52,173 bases of DNA. Source: Candidatus Gastranaerophilales bacterium (GTDB lineage: Bacteria > Cyanobacteriota > Vampirovibrionia > Gastranaerophilales > Gastranaerophilaceae). A program made the translations under genes and the position numbers. This document shows, piece by piece, positions 6,958-15,577 of this stretch (positions within the stretch are counted from its first letter, which is position 1; each line of letters opens with the position of its first letter). The DNA is taken from the NCBI GenBank assembly GCA_900767135.1, contig CAAFYU010000010.1, positions 1 through 52,173 of the forward strand, read 5' to 3'. The notes under the pieces are model-generated. The model saw only the letters and a list, made by a program, of their open reading frames with translations, was not told the origin of the DNA and made no database searches.

Positions 6958-8580
6958 ATGCAAACAATGACAAAAACTCTTAATGGAGCTCAAATTTTAA
7001 TAAAAACATTGTCAAACCTAGGTACTGACACGATTTTCGGTTACCCTGGTGGAATTGTGCTTAATGTTTATGATGAATTGGCTAAACAAAATGATATTAA
7101 GCATTTCCTTGTTCGTCATGAACAAGCTGCAATTCACGCAGCTGAGGGATATTCACGAATTACCGGAAAGTGTGGTGTTTGTCTTGTTACATCTGGACCA
7201 GGGGCTACAAATATAGTAACCGGACTTGCGAATGCATACCTAGATAATTATCCGCTTGTCGCTATTACAGGACAGGTTTCTGCTGAACTTTTGCATAAAG
7301 ACGCCTTTCAAGAAGTAGATATTCTTGATATTACCAAATCTTGTACAAAAAAAGGAATTCAAGTAAAAAAAGCTTCTGAGTTAGAAAAAGCTTTAATTGA
7401 CGCTTTTCAAACTGCAATGAGTGGACGAAAAGGGCCTGTTGTTGTCGATATTACCAAGAATGTATTTACCGAACTTGTGGAATTTTCAAATGATTTTAAA
7501 TACAGCAAAATTGAAACTTGTGATATTGATTTATATAATTTCAAAAATGCTTTCATGCAAGCCAAAAAACCTCTTATTATAGCAGGTGGTGGAGTAATTC
7601 AAAGTGATGCTTGTCCCGAACTTTTTAAATTTTCAAAAGAATTTAATATTCCTGTTGTATCTTCAATGATGGGAATTGGTGCTTATCCGCAAGATGATGA
7701 AAACTATATTGGAATGATTGGAATATTTGGACAGTATGCTGCAAATGAGGTAGTACGTCAAAGTGATTTTGTAATTGCTATTGGAACTCGTTTTAATGAC
7801 CGTATTACGTGTTGTTTTGATAAAGAAAAACTTTCTCAAAAACTTGTGCATATTGATATTGATGAAAAAGAAATTTCTAAAATCATTCCGGCTTTGATAG
7901 GAATCGTTGGAGATGCAAAAGAAGTTTTGAATGAGATGAATTTTAATTTTAATAAAGCAGATTTTATAGACTTTTCGTCTTGGTTAAAAACAGCCAAAAA
8001 TTTGCAAGAAAAGAATATTAAACCGACTAAAAAATCTGATAATATGCACTCATTTGAACTTATTCAAGAAATTCAAAAGTGTCTTGAAGATAAAGATTGC
8101 GTAATTACAACAGAAGTCGGACAACATCAAGTTTGGGCTTCCAGATATTTAAGATTTAATAAGCCACATAAGTTTATAACCTCTGGCGGCTTAGGGACAA
8201 TGGGATTTGGTTTTCCGGCAGCTATTGGGGCATGTGTTGCAACAGGGGAACCTGTCGTTTGTATAGCAGGCGATGGTTCTTTTCAGATGAACATTCAAGA
8301 ATTAGCAACCTGTGCTGACTATAATTTGCCTATCAAAATATTCGTGATTAATAACGGTTATCTTGGAATGGTACGACAATTTCAGGAAAAATCTTGTGAA
8401 GAACGCTATTTTGCAACAAAAATTTCTAATCCGGATTTTGTAAAATTAGCAGAAAGTTATGGTGCCAAAGGTATTCGTATTGAGAATTTGAAAGATGTAA
8501 AACAAGCAATTGAAGAAGCTTTTAACTACAATGGAACTTTTATTATTGACTTTGCAATAGAACCAAAGGAATTATTATAA
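6958..8580 (+). CDS. ilvB: Acetolactate synthase, large-subunit type
   Basis: A ThDP-dependent enzyme condensing two pyruvates (or pyruvate and 2-oxobutyrate) in branched-chain amino acid synthesis. I chose ATG 6958: GGAG lies 8 nt upstream, and earlier in-frame starts lie before or near the predicted transcription start. Visible are FGYPGG, the activating Glu55 in RHEQAAIHAAEGYSR, LVTSGPGATN, GQV...DAFQEVD, and the ThDP/Mg block GDGSFQMN...NNGYLGMVRQFQ. The C terminus stops at about 540 residues, some 25-30 short of typical IlvB, and the usual QWQ Trp is Phe. No ilvN or ilvC is adjacent. Biosynthetic versus catabolic role is open. Confidence 0.88.
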   Translation: MQTMTKTLNGAQILIKTLSNLGTDTIFGYPGGIVLNVYDELAKQNDIKHFLVRHEQAAIHAAEGYSRITGKCGVCLVTSGPGATNIVTGLANAYLDNYPLVAITGQVSAELLHKDAFQEVDILDITKSCTKKGIQVKKASELEKALIDAFQTAMSGRKGPVVVDITKNVFTELVEFSNDFKYSKIETCDIDLYNFKNAFMQAKKPLIIAGGGVIQSDACPELFKFSKEFNIPVVSSMMGIGAYPQDDENYIGMIGIFGQYAANEVVRQSDFVIAIGTRFNDRITCCFDKEKLSQKLVHIDIDEKEISKIIPALIGIVGDAKEVLNEMNFNFNKADFIDFSSWLKTAKNLQEKNIKPTKKSDNMHSFELIQEIQKCLEDKDCVITTEVGQHQVWASRYLRFNKPHKFITSGGLGTMGFGFPAAIGACVATGEPVVCIAGDGSFQMNIQELATCADYNLPIKIFVINNGYLGMVRQFQEKSCEERYFATKISNPDFVKLAESYGAKGIRIENLKDVKQAIEEAFNYNGTFIIDFAIEPKELL

Positions 8581-9206
8581 TGCAAAACAAGTTAAGAACC
8601 TTAGTTCTTTTTGGAATATATATACTTATATTGTTATTTGCAACAGTTCATTTTACGATGCAATTACTTGATAAAGCAGCAAAAGAATCTTTCAAAAAAC
8701 TTTATTCTGCATACACAGAGGCACTTTTAATAACAGTTGATGATATGAACGGCGATACAGAATGCTTTTATGGTGCTAAACGGAATTTACCAACAAAAAT
8801 ATCCGGCTGTGATAAGTTTTACAAAAATTTTTCCACTAATTTACGAGTTACGCAATATTGCAAAAACAATGCATTAGCCAACGGGTGTTTGCCAACATAT
8901 AAAAACTATGCTATAACCCCGACTTGTGCAGGATTTTCCGAAAACATGATTAATCGTTATGATCAAGTTTTTGTGATGAATGATAAAACTAATTTAATTG
9001 TTTTTAATCTTCCGCAAAATGTTCAGAACCCTATGTTTGCAGTAGATAGTAACGGGAAATTACCTCCAAACAGAAGCGGATACGATCTTTTCAGTCTTAT
9101 TATAATGCGAAATGAACGTGGAGAATACTATTTCCACCCAAATATTACATACTGCTTACCTATTGAAAAGGGCGGAATAAACAACATGCAGGATATTTTT
9201 AAATAA
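8580..9206 (+). CDS. Pilin-like protein lacking a prepilin cleavage site
   Basis: 208 residues. An N-terminal hydrophobic helix (about 6-27) is followed by AAKESFKKLYSAYTEALL, then a Cys-containing soluble domain. Near the C terminus lies VDSNGKLPPNRSGYDLF, like the D-x-N-G...P-N-x-x-G-x-D-x-F block of type IV pilin/pseudopilin-like proteins of this lineage (from memory). The prepilin motif GFTLxE is absent, so PilD-type processing is not expected; the helix probably stays as an anchor. Eight Cys residues could form disulfides outside the membrane. Its ATG overlaps the ilvB stop (TAATG), although the two products have no obvious common role. Confidence 0.7.
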   Translation: MQNKLRTLVLFGIYILILLFATVHFTMQLLDKAAKESFKKLYSAYTEALLITVDDMNGDTECFYGAKRNLPTKISGCDKFYKNFSTNLRVTQYCKNNALANGCLPTYKNYAITPTCAGFSENMINRYDQVFVMNDKTNLIVFNLPQNVQNPMFAVDSNGKLPPNRSGYDLFSLIIMRNERGEYYFHPNITYCLPIEKGGINNMQDIFK

Positions 9207-9209
9207 TTA

Positions 9210-9809
9210 TTAGTCCATTTGAGAATAAACTCGTTTAATCTCTTGAATATCTTGCCACATAAGCCATTTTGGGCTTCCTTTGTCACGAGAATCATTCCTT
9301 AGCAAATATGATGGGTGAAAAATAGGCATCATTTTAGACATATTAGGCCCCTCAAACCATTTTCCTCTAATTTTTGTTATTCCTTGGTTTGAATTCAAAA
9401 TTGATTGTACGGCAACTCTTCCACATAAAAGGATTATACGAGGTTTTAAAATCTCTATTTGTGCATCTAAAAATTCTTTACACGCTTCTTTTTCTTCCGG
9501 CAAAGGATCACGATTTTCGGGTGGTCTGCATTTAATTGTGTTACAAATATAAACATCTTTTTGTCTAGACAAGCCAACAGAGGCAAAAATTTTATCAAGC
9601 AATTGTCCTGCTTTCCCGACAAATGGTTCTCCTTGCTTATCTTCATAATACCCTGGGGCTTCCCCAATCAGCATTAACTTATGATTTGGAACACCTCCTG
9701 AAAAAACAGAATTAGTTCTTGTTTGGCATAGGGAGCACCTTTTACAAGAAAGACACTTTTCTCTAACTTTTTCCAATTGTTCTATTTCTTCTTTTGTTGC
9801 TTCTCGCAT
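9210..9809 (-). CDS. Uracil-DNA glycosylase, family 4 (Fe-S)
   Basis: Removes uracil arising from cytosine deamination. The 199 residues carry the family-4 hallmarks: N-terminal Cys19/Cys22/Cys25/Cys28 near the first cluster ligands, motif A GEAPGYYEDKQGEPFVG, two further Cys (in TIKCRPP and KEACKEF) for the 4Fe-4S cluster, and motif B HPSYLLR. It lies 15 nt after the small membrane protein gene and is probably cotranscribed with it. Confident family assignment. Confidence 0.93.
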   Translation of the reverse strand: MREATKEEIEQLEKVREKCLSCKRCSLCQTRTNSVFSGGVPNHKLMLIGEAPGYYEDKQGEPFVGKAGQLLDKIFASVGLSRQKDVYICNTIKCRPPENRDPLPEEKEACKEFLDAQIEILKPRIILLCGRVAVQSILNSNQGITKIRGKWFEGPNMSKMMPIFHPSYLLRNDSRDKGSPKWLMWQDIQEIKRVYSQMD

Positions 9810-9824
9810 AATTATATCCTATTT

Positions 9825-10157
9825 TTACTTGTTTTGCGTAACGCCAGCTACATCTTTAATAATATAAGGTCTGACAAAAGACCATGTTCCATAAAAAGAG
9901 GACAAAAGGCCGGCAACCATAGTTCCTTTAAAAATTTTGGGGTGCTTTACTTTATTTACAAGTCCGGCAAGCGTAATAAGAGTTGTTCCTGTCATAATAC
10001 CAAGATACCCCTTGAAAATTGTTCTTGGTACCACAAGTGTATCTGTCATATCCGCTGAATTTTTAACTTTGGTTTGGAAATTATCTAAAACAGAATTTTT
10101 ATGAGAATTTTGCGAGCCATAAAAAGTTTGACCATAAGAAATGTTGTTAATTTTCAT
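9825..10157 (-). CDS. Small membrane protein with N-terminal FxG motif
   Basis: 110 residues, family not recognised. The N terminus MKINNISYGQTFYGS resembles that of the product at 42643 (QNINYQ...QFKG). Two hydrophobic stretches near residues 48-68 and 77-98 (GIMTGTTLITLAGL and GTMVAGLLSSFYGTW) predict a hairpin in the membrane with a short C-terminal tail. Upstream of the uracil glycosylase gene in the same transcript. Function unknown. Confidence 0.7.
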   Translation of the reverse strand: MKINNISYGQTFYGSQNSHKNSVLDNFQTKVKNSADMTDTLVVPRTIFKGYLGIMTGTTLITLAGLVNKVKHPKIFKGTMVAGLLSSFYGTWSFVRPYIIKDVAGVTQNK

Positions 10158-10194
10158 ATTATCTTCCCTAATCTAGTAAAAATATTACAAGGGG

Positions 10195-10203
10195 ATTATA
10201 ACA
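10195..10203 (-). promoter_or_regulatory. Extended -10 promoter for the membrane protein-UDG pair
   Basis: Minus strand TG-T-TATAAT, a perfect extended -10. No good -35 is seen at 17 nt; TTCAAA lies at 15 nt. The start would be about 30 nt before the ATG. Confidence 0.6.
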
Positions 10204-10221
10204 CAAAAAATTAAATTTGAA

Positions 10222-10947
10222 TTATAATATCTTATCATCTTGTTCTTTTTCGCGACGAGTTCCAATTGTTTCATAATCAACTTGTGCAAGATAATGCCCG
10301 CACATAGCAAGGTTAAACACTCCGACAGCACACCAATAATAAATCGCAACTGGGTGTGGAATTCCTAAGAAAACCCAAATCAGATAGGTTACAGGAACAA
10401 GCAAAAGAGCATTCGCAATTGCAACTTGTGGCAACATAAATAAAACTGCTACAAGAATATCAACACAAGCTTCTGATATAAGTTTAAAATTATATGCATC
10501 AAGAATTTTAAAGCTTTTTGCATAACATAGATAACCTGTTAATATCACTGCACCAAAAAGAGCCCAAACAATCCCCTGAAAAATTGCACAGGTTTTAGGT
10601 TCAATTAAAAAATTCGGCAATAAATTTGCAATAAGAGAAGCCAACCAACAATTTAAAGCAATGGAAGGCCCAAGGGCAACAGTTCCTTTTATTCCGGCCC
10701 AAAATAGTTTAAACACATTAAAAGACGGTAAAACAGCATCTTTTCCGTTTCTTACATTTGCTGTACATTCTGCTAAAAAACCGAACATCAAAAAATAAGT
10801 CGGAACAACCAAAGTCCAAAAACCACCCCACGCACCATCTAAGTACAATTGAACGCAAAAATAAACAGGTACAGCAAAAATTATATACTTCCAAATTGCA
10901 TTACTATCCTGCATTGCTTCTTCAAATGCGTCTTTTATAGATGCCAT
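10222..10947 (-). CDS. DUF4013-like multi-pass membrane protein
   Basis: 241 residues with about six membrane segments. The segment from FLAECTANVRNGKDAVLPSF to NVFKLFWAGIKG resembles the LP-x-[FW]-n-x-f-x-l-f-x-x-G-x-K motif of DUF4013 membrane proteins (from memory). The N and C ends are charged and probably cytoplasmic. AGAGGAGTTGAG precedes the ATG. Single-gene transcript with its own promoter; function unknown. Confidence 0.8.
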   Translation of the reverse strand: MASIKDAFEEAMQDSNAIWKYIIFAVPVYFCVQLYLDGAWGGFWTLVVPTYFLMFGFLAECTANVRNGKDAVLPSFNVFKLFWAGIKGTVALGPSIALNCWLASLIANLLPNFLIEPKTCAIFQGIVWALFGAVILTGYLCYAKSFKILDAYNFKLISEACVDILVAVLFMLPQVAIANALLLVPVTYLIWVFLGIPHPVAIYYWCAVGVFNLAMCGHYLAQVDYETIGTRREKEQDDKIL

Positions 10948-10980
10948 ATCTCAACTCCTCTTAAATTCCTCGATATTACC

Positions 10981-11008
10981 ATTATAACATATTTTTAATA
11001 AAAAACAA
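10981..11008 (-). promoter_or_regulatory. Promoter of the DUF4013-like gene
   Basis: Minus strand TTGTTT (11008-11003), 16 nt, then TG-T-TATAAT with TATAAT at 10986-10981. The -35 lies within one arm of the terminator that ends the upstream ftsEX operon, so the two signals share bases. Confidence 0.65.
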
Positions 11009-11034
11009 GGCTAAGTAATTAACCTTGTTTTTAC
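11001..11034 (-). terminator. Terminator of the tkt-ftsEX operon
   Basis: Stem AAAAACAAGG / CCTTGTTTTT around a 12-nt loop, starting 27 nt after the isochorismatase-like gene. Confidence 0.8.
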
Positions 11035-11060
11035 TAAATATCTCACCAGTATTAAAATCG

Positions 11061-11606
11061 TTATTTAATCAATGCTTGAACTTCTTTAAACTTAGGGTTT
11101 TTAGCTCCTTTTAACCACTCAAACAAAGCAATTTCAACACAAGATGATTTAACTCCGTTTGCAACCATTGCTTCAATTCCCTGCTTAAATTCGTATTTAT
11201 TACGGCTAGCACAAGCGTCTTTAATAACATAAACATCAAATCCGGCCTCAATCAATGCAGCTGCGGTTTGGTGCACACAAATATGTGTTTCAATCCCAAA
11301 AATAACGATTTGTTTTTTGCCAAAAGCTTTGATTTTATCCAACATTCCTTCTTCCAACAATGCATTGAAATATGTCTTTTCTACAACTTCGCTACCTTCC
11401 GGCAAAACAGCTTGAAGCTCCGGAACAGTATGTCCCAAACCTTTTGGATATTGCTCTGTCAGCAATACCGGTATATCAAGAGCCTTTGCTGCACTTGCTA
11501 TTTTTACGGCATTTCCAACGATAACATTTTTTTCTAATGCAGCGACAAGTCTTTCCTGTATGTCAATTATTAAAACTAAACTATTTTCTGCTGATAATGT
11601 GTTCAT
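11061..11606 (-). CDS. Isochorismatase-family cysteine hydrolase
   Basis: 181 residues from ATG 11606, which is preceded by AAGGAGA; an earlier in-frame ATG lies inside the end of the upstream gene. The Asp-Lys-Cys hydrolase triad is recognisable: Asp15 in LIIDIQ, Lys in EQYPKGLG, and Cys in GIETHICVHQT. The cis-peptide region before the Cys is normal for the YcaC/isochorismatase superfamily. Substrate cannot be read from sequence (amidase, nicotinamidase-like and others exist). Last gene of the tkt-ftsE-ftsX operon. Confidence 0.9.
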   Translation of the reverse strand: MNTLSAENSLVLIIDIQERLVAALEKNVIVGNAVKIASAAKALDIPVLLTEQYPKGLGHTVPELQAVLPEGSEVVEKTYFNALLEEGMLDKIKAFGKKQIVIFGIETHICVHQTAAALIEAGFDVYVIKDACASRNKYEFKQGIEAMVANGVKSSCVEIALFEWLKGAKNPKFKEVQALIK

Positions 11607-11616
11607 TTTTTTCTCC

Positions 11617-12828
11617 TTAACTGTATTTAAAATCATATATAAAGTCTTCTACAATATTTACTAATTCTTTCGTCGTAATTTTTGTCAAAGACATTTGAAT
11701 TTCTTTATTTTCAGGGCTATCTAAACCTTCATGCGAAATCGCAATAATAATTTTAGCAAATCCCGGATAAATTATTCTTAAAACACTACTGTGTTCTTTG
11801 TTTTTTAATTGAAAAATACAACCGTCCTCACTCACAGACTGCTCAATTTGCGTATCAAACAATTTCTCTTCCCACGTTTTTTGCAAACGGTAAAAAACAG
11901 GTGTAATTACTTTTTCCAATTTTTTATTAAAAATCTGTTTATATATTTTATAACTCTTAGGTTCTTCATTCTCATCTTCTAGCCAATCGTCCAAAGTTTC
12001 AACTTTTTCTTCGGCAATCATATATTCTGCATTTGTAGCAAGAGCATCAGACAAAGCCTTCAAACAATCGTTTTCTAATTCATCAAATGACTTATGCGAA
12101 ATCTCAGAAATTCCAACTGCAATCTCACCTTCGCCATAATTTTCCTTAATTTTATTTAATACAACAAGTGCCCCGTTACAATCAGTATTTGGAAGCAATG
12201 CATAAATTTTTGCCCCTTTTCCAAGAGTTACAACATCACAAGACCTTGTTGAATTTTTTAACTTTTGTGCAAGTTTTTCTATTGAAAAGTTTGATTTTCC
12301 TTTTTCCGTCGGAGCCACAACCAAAAAACTGCCACTATCCAACAAATTTGTTTCAATTTCATTCTCAATTACTTGTTTCGCATACTTGTAAGAATACAAA
12401 TCGGTTAATTCATCAATTACACCAAGTTGCGTTAATATTTTTTGATTTCTGAAAAAATTTTGCTTTAAAGCATCTGTTTTAATATTGTTTATCGTCTTTA
12501 TGACAAGCTCAAAATCATCAACAGACGAAGGCAAATAATCATTTATACCGCAATCATAAGCCTGCAACACAAATTCTTTATCGCACAAATTAGATAGCAA
12601 TATTATAATTTTATCAGATTTTTTTCGAATTTTTTGAACAGTTTCCAAACAAATATTTTTTGCAAAATCATCATGAACAAGAATTATATTTGCTATATCT
12701 AGTCTGGTTTGATAACTTTTAAAATCAGAATAAATAAATTTGTCATCTTTTCGTAAAAATAACAACTTTTCTCTTATAGTGTGAAAGAATTTTTCATCAT
12801 CTGAAATTAAAAGAACTGTATCCGACAT
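11617..12828 (-). CDS. Degenerate receiver plus GGDEF-like regulator
   Basis: 403 residues. Residues 1-120 have a response-regulator fold with acidic pair Asp10-Asp11 and HDD (52-54) at the phospho-acceptor position, but the conserved Lys of the DY-x-x-K-P segment is missing (NDYLPSSVDD). Next comes ELTDLYSYKYAKQVIENE, like the start of a GGDEF domain, yet the signature itself reads LGKGAKIY. An extra C-terminal domain of about 125 residues (after residue 275) is unassigned. Diguanylate cyclase activity is unlikely by family rules; a protein-protein or nucleotide-sensing role is inferred. Position 3 nt after ftsX suggests a link to septal or cell-wall control. Confidence 0.75.
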   Translation of the reverse strand: MSDTVLLISDDEKFFHTIREKLLFLRKDDKFIYSDFKSYQTRLDIANIILVHDDFAKNICLETVQKIRKKSDKIIILLSNLCDKEFVLQAYDCGINDYLPSSVDDFELVIKTINNIKTDALKQNFFRNQKILTQLGVIDELTDLYSYKYAKQVIENEIETNLLDSGSFLVVAPTEKGKSNFSIEKLAQKLKNSTRSCDVVTLGKGAKIYALLPNTDCNGALVVLNKIKENYGEGEIAVGISEISHKSFDELENDCLKALSDALATNAEYMIAEEKVETLDDWLEDENEEPKSYKIYKQIFNKKLEKVITPVFYRLQKTWEEKLFDTQIEQSVSEDGCIFQLKNKEHSSVLRIIYPGFAKIIIAISHEGLDSPENKEIQMSLTKITTKELVNIVEDFIYDFKYS

Positions 12829-12831
12829 TGT

Positions 12832-13740
12832 TTACACCTGTAAATGTTTTTTGATACACAAGAAACTACCACCGGCTCCAAACAATATAGCCATTGCAAA
12901 CATAACAGCAATAACAAAATTTTGTGCATAAAGCGGAGTTGGAACCATGAAAAATTGGTGCATATGATTAAGTCCGTTTTGAACGAAATTCAACGGAAGC
13001 AAAGCGATTACAGCTCCTGAAAACCCATAAAAAGCACCTTGCATAATCAACGGGAATCTGATATACCAGTTTGAAACTCCCATTAATCGCATAATTTCAA
13101 TTTCTTCTTTTCTGGACTGAATAACAAGCTGAATTGTATTATTAATAATCGTAATCGTTAGCATTCCCATAACAATAACAACCAAAAGTGTTATAACGTT
13201 TACAACATGATTTAATGCCTCAATCTTTTTGGCTAAATCCTGTGCATAACTCATATCCTCAACAGAATTCAACTGCTTGATATTTTTAAACACTACATCG
13301 ATATTTTCAGGCTTATCAACTTTTACATGCAACGTATCCGGAAGCGGATTTGTTATGTCTGGCAAATCCATTTCTCTTTTTAAATTTGACCACGATGACG
13401 CTTTTGGAACAAGTTCAACACTTTCAACATGTTCAAATTCTTTAATCCTATTTTTAGACACATTTGCATCAGCGTTGTCCTTTAAGTAAACAGAAATTTC
13501 AAGCACATTTCCTAACTCGTGAGCAAATGACGAAATTGAAATTGCTGAGCGAAAAAATGACGCAAAAATCGACAAAATAGCCGCCATTGTTGTAATTATA
13601 ACAATATTTACAATTCCTGTCCTTGCAATATCATGAATTGTTTGTCTTGTTAAACGATACAATATTCTTAACTCGCACAACCAATCTTTCGGAATATGTT
13701 TTTTTACTTTCTTTTTTATTTCTGCTTTTGAATTATTCAT
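12832..13740 (-). CDS. ftsX: Cell-division permease FtsX
   Basis: The membrane partner of FtsE; the complex activates peptidoglycan hydrolases at the septum and usually does not transport. 302 residues: cytoplasmic basic N terminus, TM1 (about 43-65), a large extracytoplasmic domain (about 75-180) with ELGNVLEISVYLKD and the SVELVPKASS region, then three TM helices, with QSRKEEIEIMRLMGVSNWYIR before the last pair. This is the FtsX layout. The ATG lies 8 nt inside the end of ftsE, so translation is coupled. Confidence 0.95.
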   Translation of the reverse strand: MNNSKAEIKKKVKKHIPKDWLCELRILYRLTRQTIHDIARTGIVNIVIITTMAAILSIFASFFRSAISISSFAHELGNVLEISVYLKDNADANVSKNRIKEFEHVESVELVPKASSWSNLKREMDLPDITNPLPDTLHVKVDKPENIDVVFKNIKQLNSVEDMSYAQDLAKKIEALNHVVNVITLLVVIVMGMLTITIINNTIQLVIQSRKEEIEIMRLMGVSNWYIRFPLIMQGAFYGFSGAVIALLPLNFVQNGLNHMHQFFMVPTPLYAQNFVIAVMFAMAILFGAGGSFLCIKKHLQV

Positions 13741-14410
13741 AAGTACCTGCTTGTATATCTCTAACTACTTCGCCATTATCAAGAGTTATAACCCTTTTTC
13801 TGAAATAATCAACCATCGCATTGTCATGTGTTGAAACAATAACCGTAATACCTCTTTGATTAATTTGATCCAAAATTTGCATAATTTCCATAGAGTTTTT
13901 AGGATCAAGGTTTCCGGTAGGTTCGTCCGCAATCAATAGAGGCGGTCCATTCACAATAGCTCTGGCAATCCCAACTCTTTGTTGTTCTCCACCTGATAAT
14001 TCAGAAGGAGTAACATTCATTTTATCGTAAAGTCCTACGATTTTTAAAGCACCTGAAACTCTTGAATTAATTTCCTTTGAACTGATCCCCAAAGTTCGGA
14101 TTACGTAGGCTACATTGTCATAAACACTTTGATTTTGAAGTAATTTATAGTCCTGAAAAACAATGCCCATACATCTTCTTAAATTAGGAACTTTGTCATT
14201 GGGCAAATTTGCGATATTAATTCCGCCGATTGTGACTGTGCCACTTGTCGGACGTTCTTCGTTATATAAAAGCTTCATCAATGTAGACTTTCCTGCACCG
14301 GAAGCCCCTACTATAAAAACGAATTCACCTGACATAATATCCAGATTAATATTTTTTAATGCATAATGCTCATTTTTATATTTTTTTGTAACTGATCTAA
14401 ATTGAATCAT
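13733..14410 (-). CDS. ftsE: Cell-division ATP-binding protein FtsE
   Basis: ABC ATPase of the FtsEX complex. 225 residues with Walker A GASGAGKST (near 35-43), Q-loop VFQDYKLL, signature LSGGEQQRVGIARAI, Walker B LLIADEPTGNLDP and the H-loop STHDNAMVD. Overlap with ftsX confirms the pairing. AAGGAAAA precedes the ATG, 18 nt after the transketolase gene. Confidence 0.97.
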   Translation of the reverse strand: MIQFRSVTKKYKNEHYALKNINLDIMSGEFVFIVGASGAGKSTLMKLLYNEERPTSGTVTIGGINIANLPNDKVPNLRRCMGIVFQDYKLLQNQSVYDNVAYVIRTLGISSKEINSRVSGALKIVGLYDKMNVTPSELSGGEQQRVGIARAIVNGPPLLIADEPTGNLDPKNSMEIMQILDQINQRGITVIVSTHDNAMVDYFRKRVITLDNGEVVRDIQAGTYE

Positions 14411-14428
14411 ATATTTTCCTTACTATTC

Positions 14429-15382
14429 TTAGGCAAAATTATCTATATATTGTTTAATGGATTGTTTTAGTTTTTTAGCACTCAAACCATAAAAATCCAT
14501 TAATAAATCGGCATCTCCACTTTGTCCAAATTCATCATTTACGCCAATTCTTTTAACAGGAACAGGGAAGTTCTCAGCCAATACTTCACAAACAGCACTT
14601 CCTAAGCCACCAATTATAGAATGATTTTCAACTGTAATTACATGCCCTGTTTTTTGAACACAAGCAACAATTGTATCTTTATCAATAGGTTTTACAACCG
14701 GCACGTTAACAACTTGAACAGAATACCCATCTTTTTCTAACTCATTAACAGCTTCAAGAACTTCCGCCAATGTTTCTCCATTCGTAAACACAGTGAGTTG
14801 ACTTCCTTGATTTACAATATTTGCCTTATTAAAGTCAAATTTATAATTTTCGTCAAACACATCACAAACATTACTTCTTGGAACTCTTATATACATTGGT
14901 CCATCATGCTCAGCAGCATATTCTAAAATCTGTTCACACTCCCTACAATCAGCAGGAACCATGACAGACATATTAGGCAAACCACGCATAAGAGAAATAT
15001 CTTCCAAAGCCTCATGTGTTGCTCCGTCCTCTCCAACTGTTATACCACCATGTGTTCCGACAAGCTTTACATTAAAATTTGGGTAACAAATAGAATTTCT
15101 AACCTGGTCATAAGCTCTGCCTGTTACAAAAACTGCAAAACTTGCCGCAAAAGGAATTTTTCCAACAGCAGCTAAACCTGTCGCAGTCGCAACCATGTCT
15201 TGTTCTGCTATCCCACAATCAAAAAATCGTTCAGGAAATTCTTTTGCAAAGAATTTTGTCTGAGTAGAGCATGACAAATCTGCATCTAAAACAACAATTT
15301 TTTCATTATTTTCACCCAACTTCGCTAATGCCTTACCAAAAGCAGACCGAATAGATTTCTTATTAGTTCTATCAATAATCAT
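14429..15382 (-). CDS. Transketolase C-terminal subunit
   Basis: 317 residues from ATG 15382; an in-frame ATG at 15418 sits inside the predicted -10 box. It corresponds to the pyrimidine-binding and C-terminal domains of transketolase: FFDCGIAEQDMVATATGLAAVGKIPF carries the ThDP-activating Glu, followed by GRAYDQVRNSICY and GITVGEDGATHEALEDI. Split transketolases normally place the N-terminal subunit directly upstream; here nothing encodes it in this window. It should act in the pentose phosphate pathway together with an unlinked partner. First gene of the ftsEX operon. Confidence 0.9.
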   Translation of the reverse strand: MIIDRTNKKSIRSAFGKALAKLGENNEKIVVLDADLSCSTQTKFFAKEFPERFFDCGIAEQDMVATATGLAAVGKIPFAASFAVFVTGRAYDQVRNSICYPNFNVKLVGTHGGITVGEDGATHEALEDISLMRGLPNMSVMVPADCRECEQILEYAAEHDGPMYIRVPRSNVCDVFDENYKFDFNKANIVNQGSQLTVFTNGETLAEVLEAVNELEKDGYSVQVVNVPVVKPIDKDTIVACVQKTGHVITVENHSIIGGLGSAVCEVLAENFPVPVKRIGVNDEFGQSGDADLLMDFYGLSAKKLKQSIKQYIDNFA

Positions 15383-15416
15383 AAATACAATCCCATTAAT
15401 ATCTGTGCACACCAAC

Positions 15417-15422
15417 ATTATA
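15417..15422 (-). promoter_or_regulatory. -10 box of the tkt-ftsEX operon
   Basis: Minus strand TATAAT 35 nt before the chosen ATG. Upstream sequence is A/T-rich without a clear -35. Confidence 0.5.
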
Positions 15423-15577
15423 GCACAAACAAAATTAAATAAAAGTTTATAAAAAAAACAGTAATTTGTTAAGAATTATTAAAAAAAATAAAAATTTTAG
15501 CAATTTTCTATCTTGACGGATATTTAAACAGTAGAATAAAAATATAGAAAGATATTTTATCGAAAGGAAGAAATTAA

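Noticed and set aside
15518..15542. Promoter TTGACG with TAGAAT before the Pro/Gln-rich HEAT gene
   Set aside because: The spacer is only 13 nt; at 17 nt the sequence ATAAAA is a poor -10.
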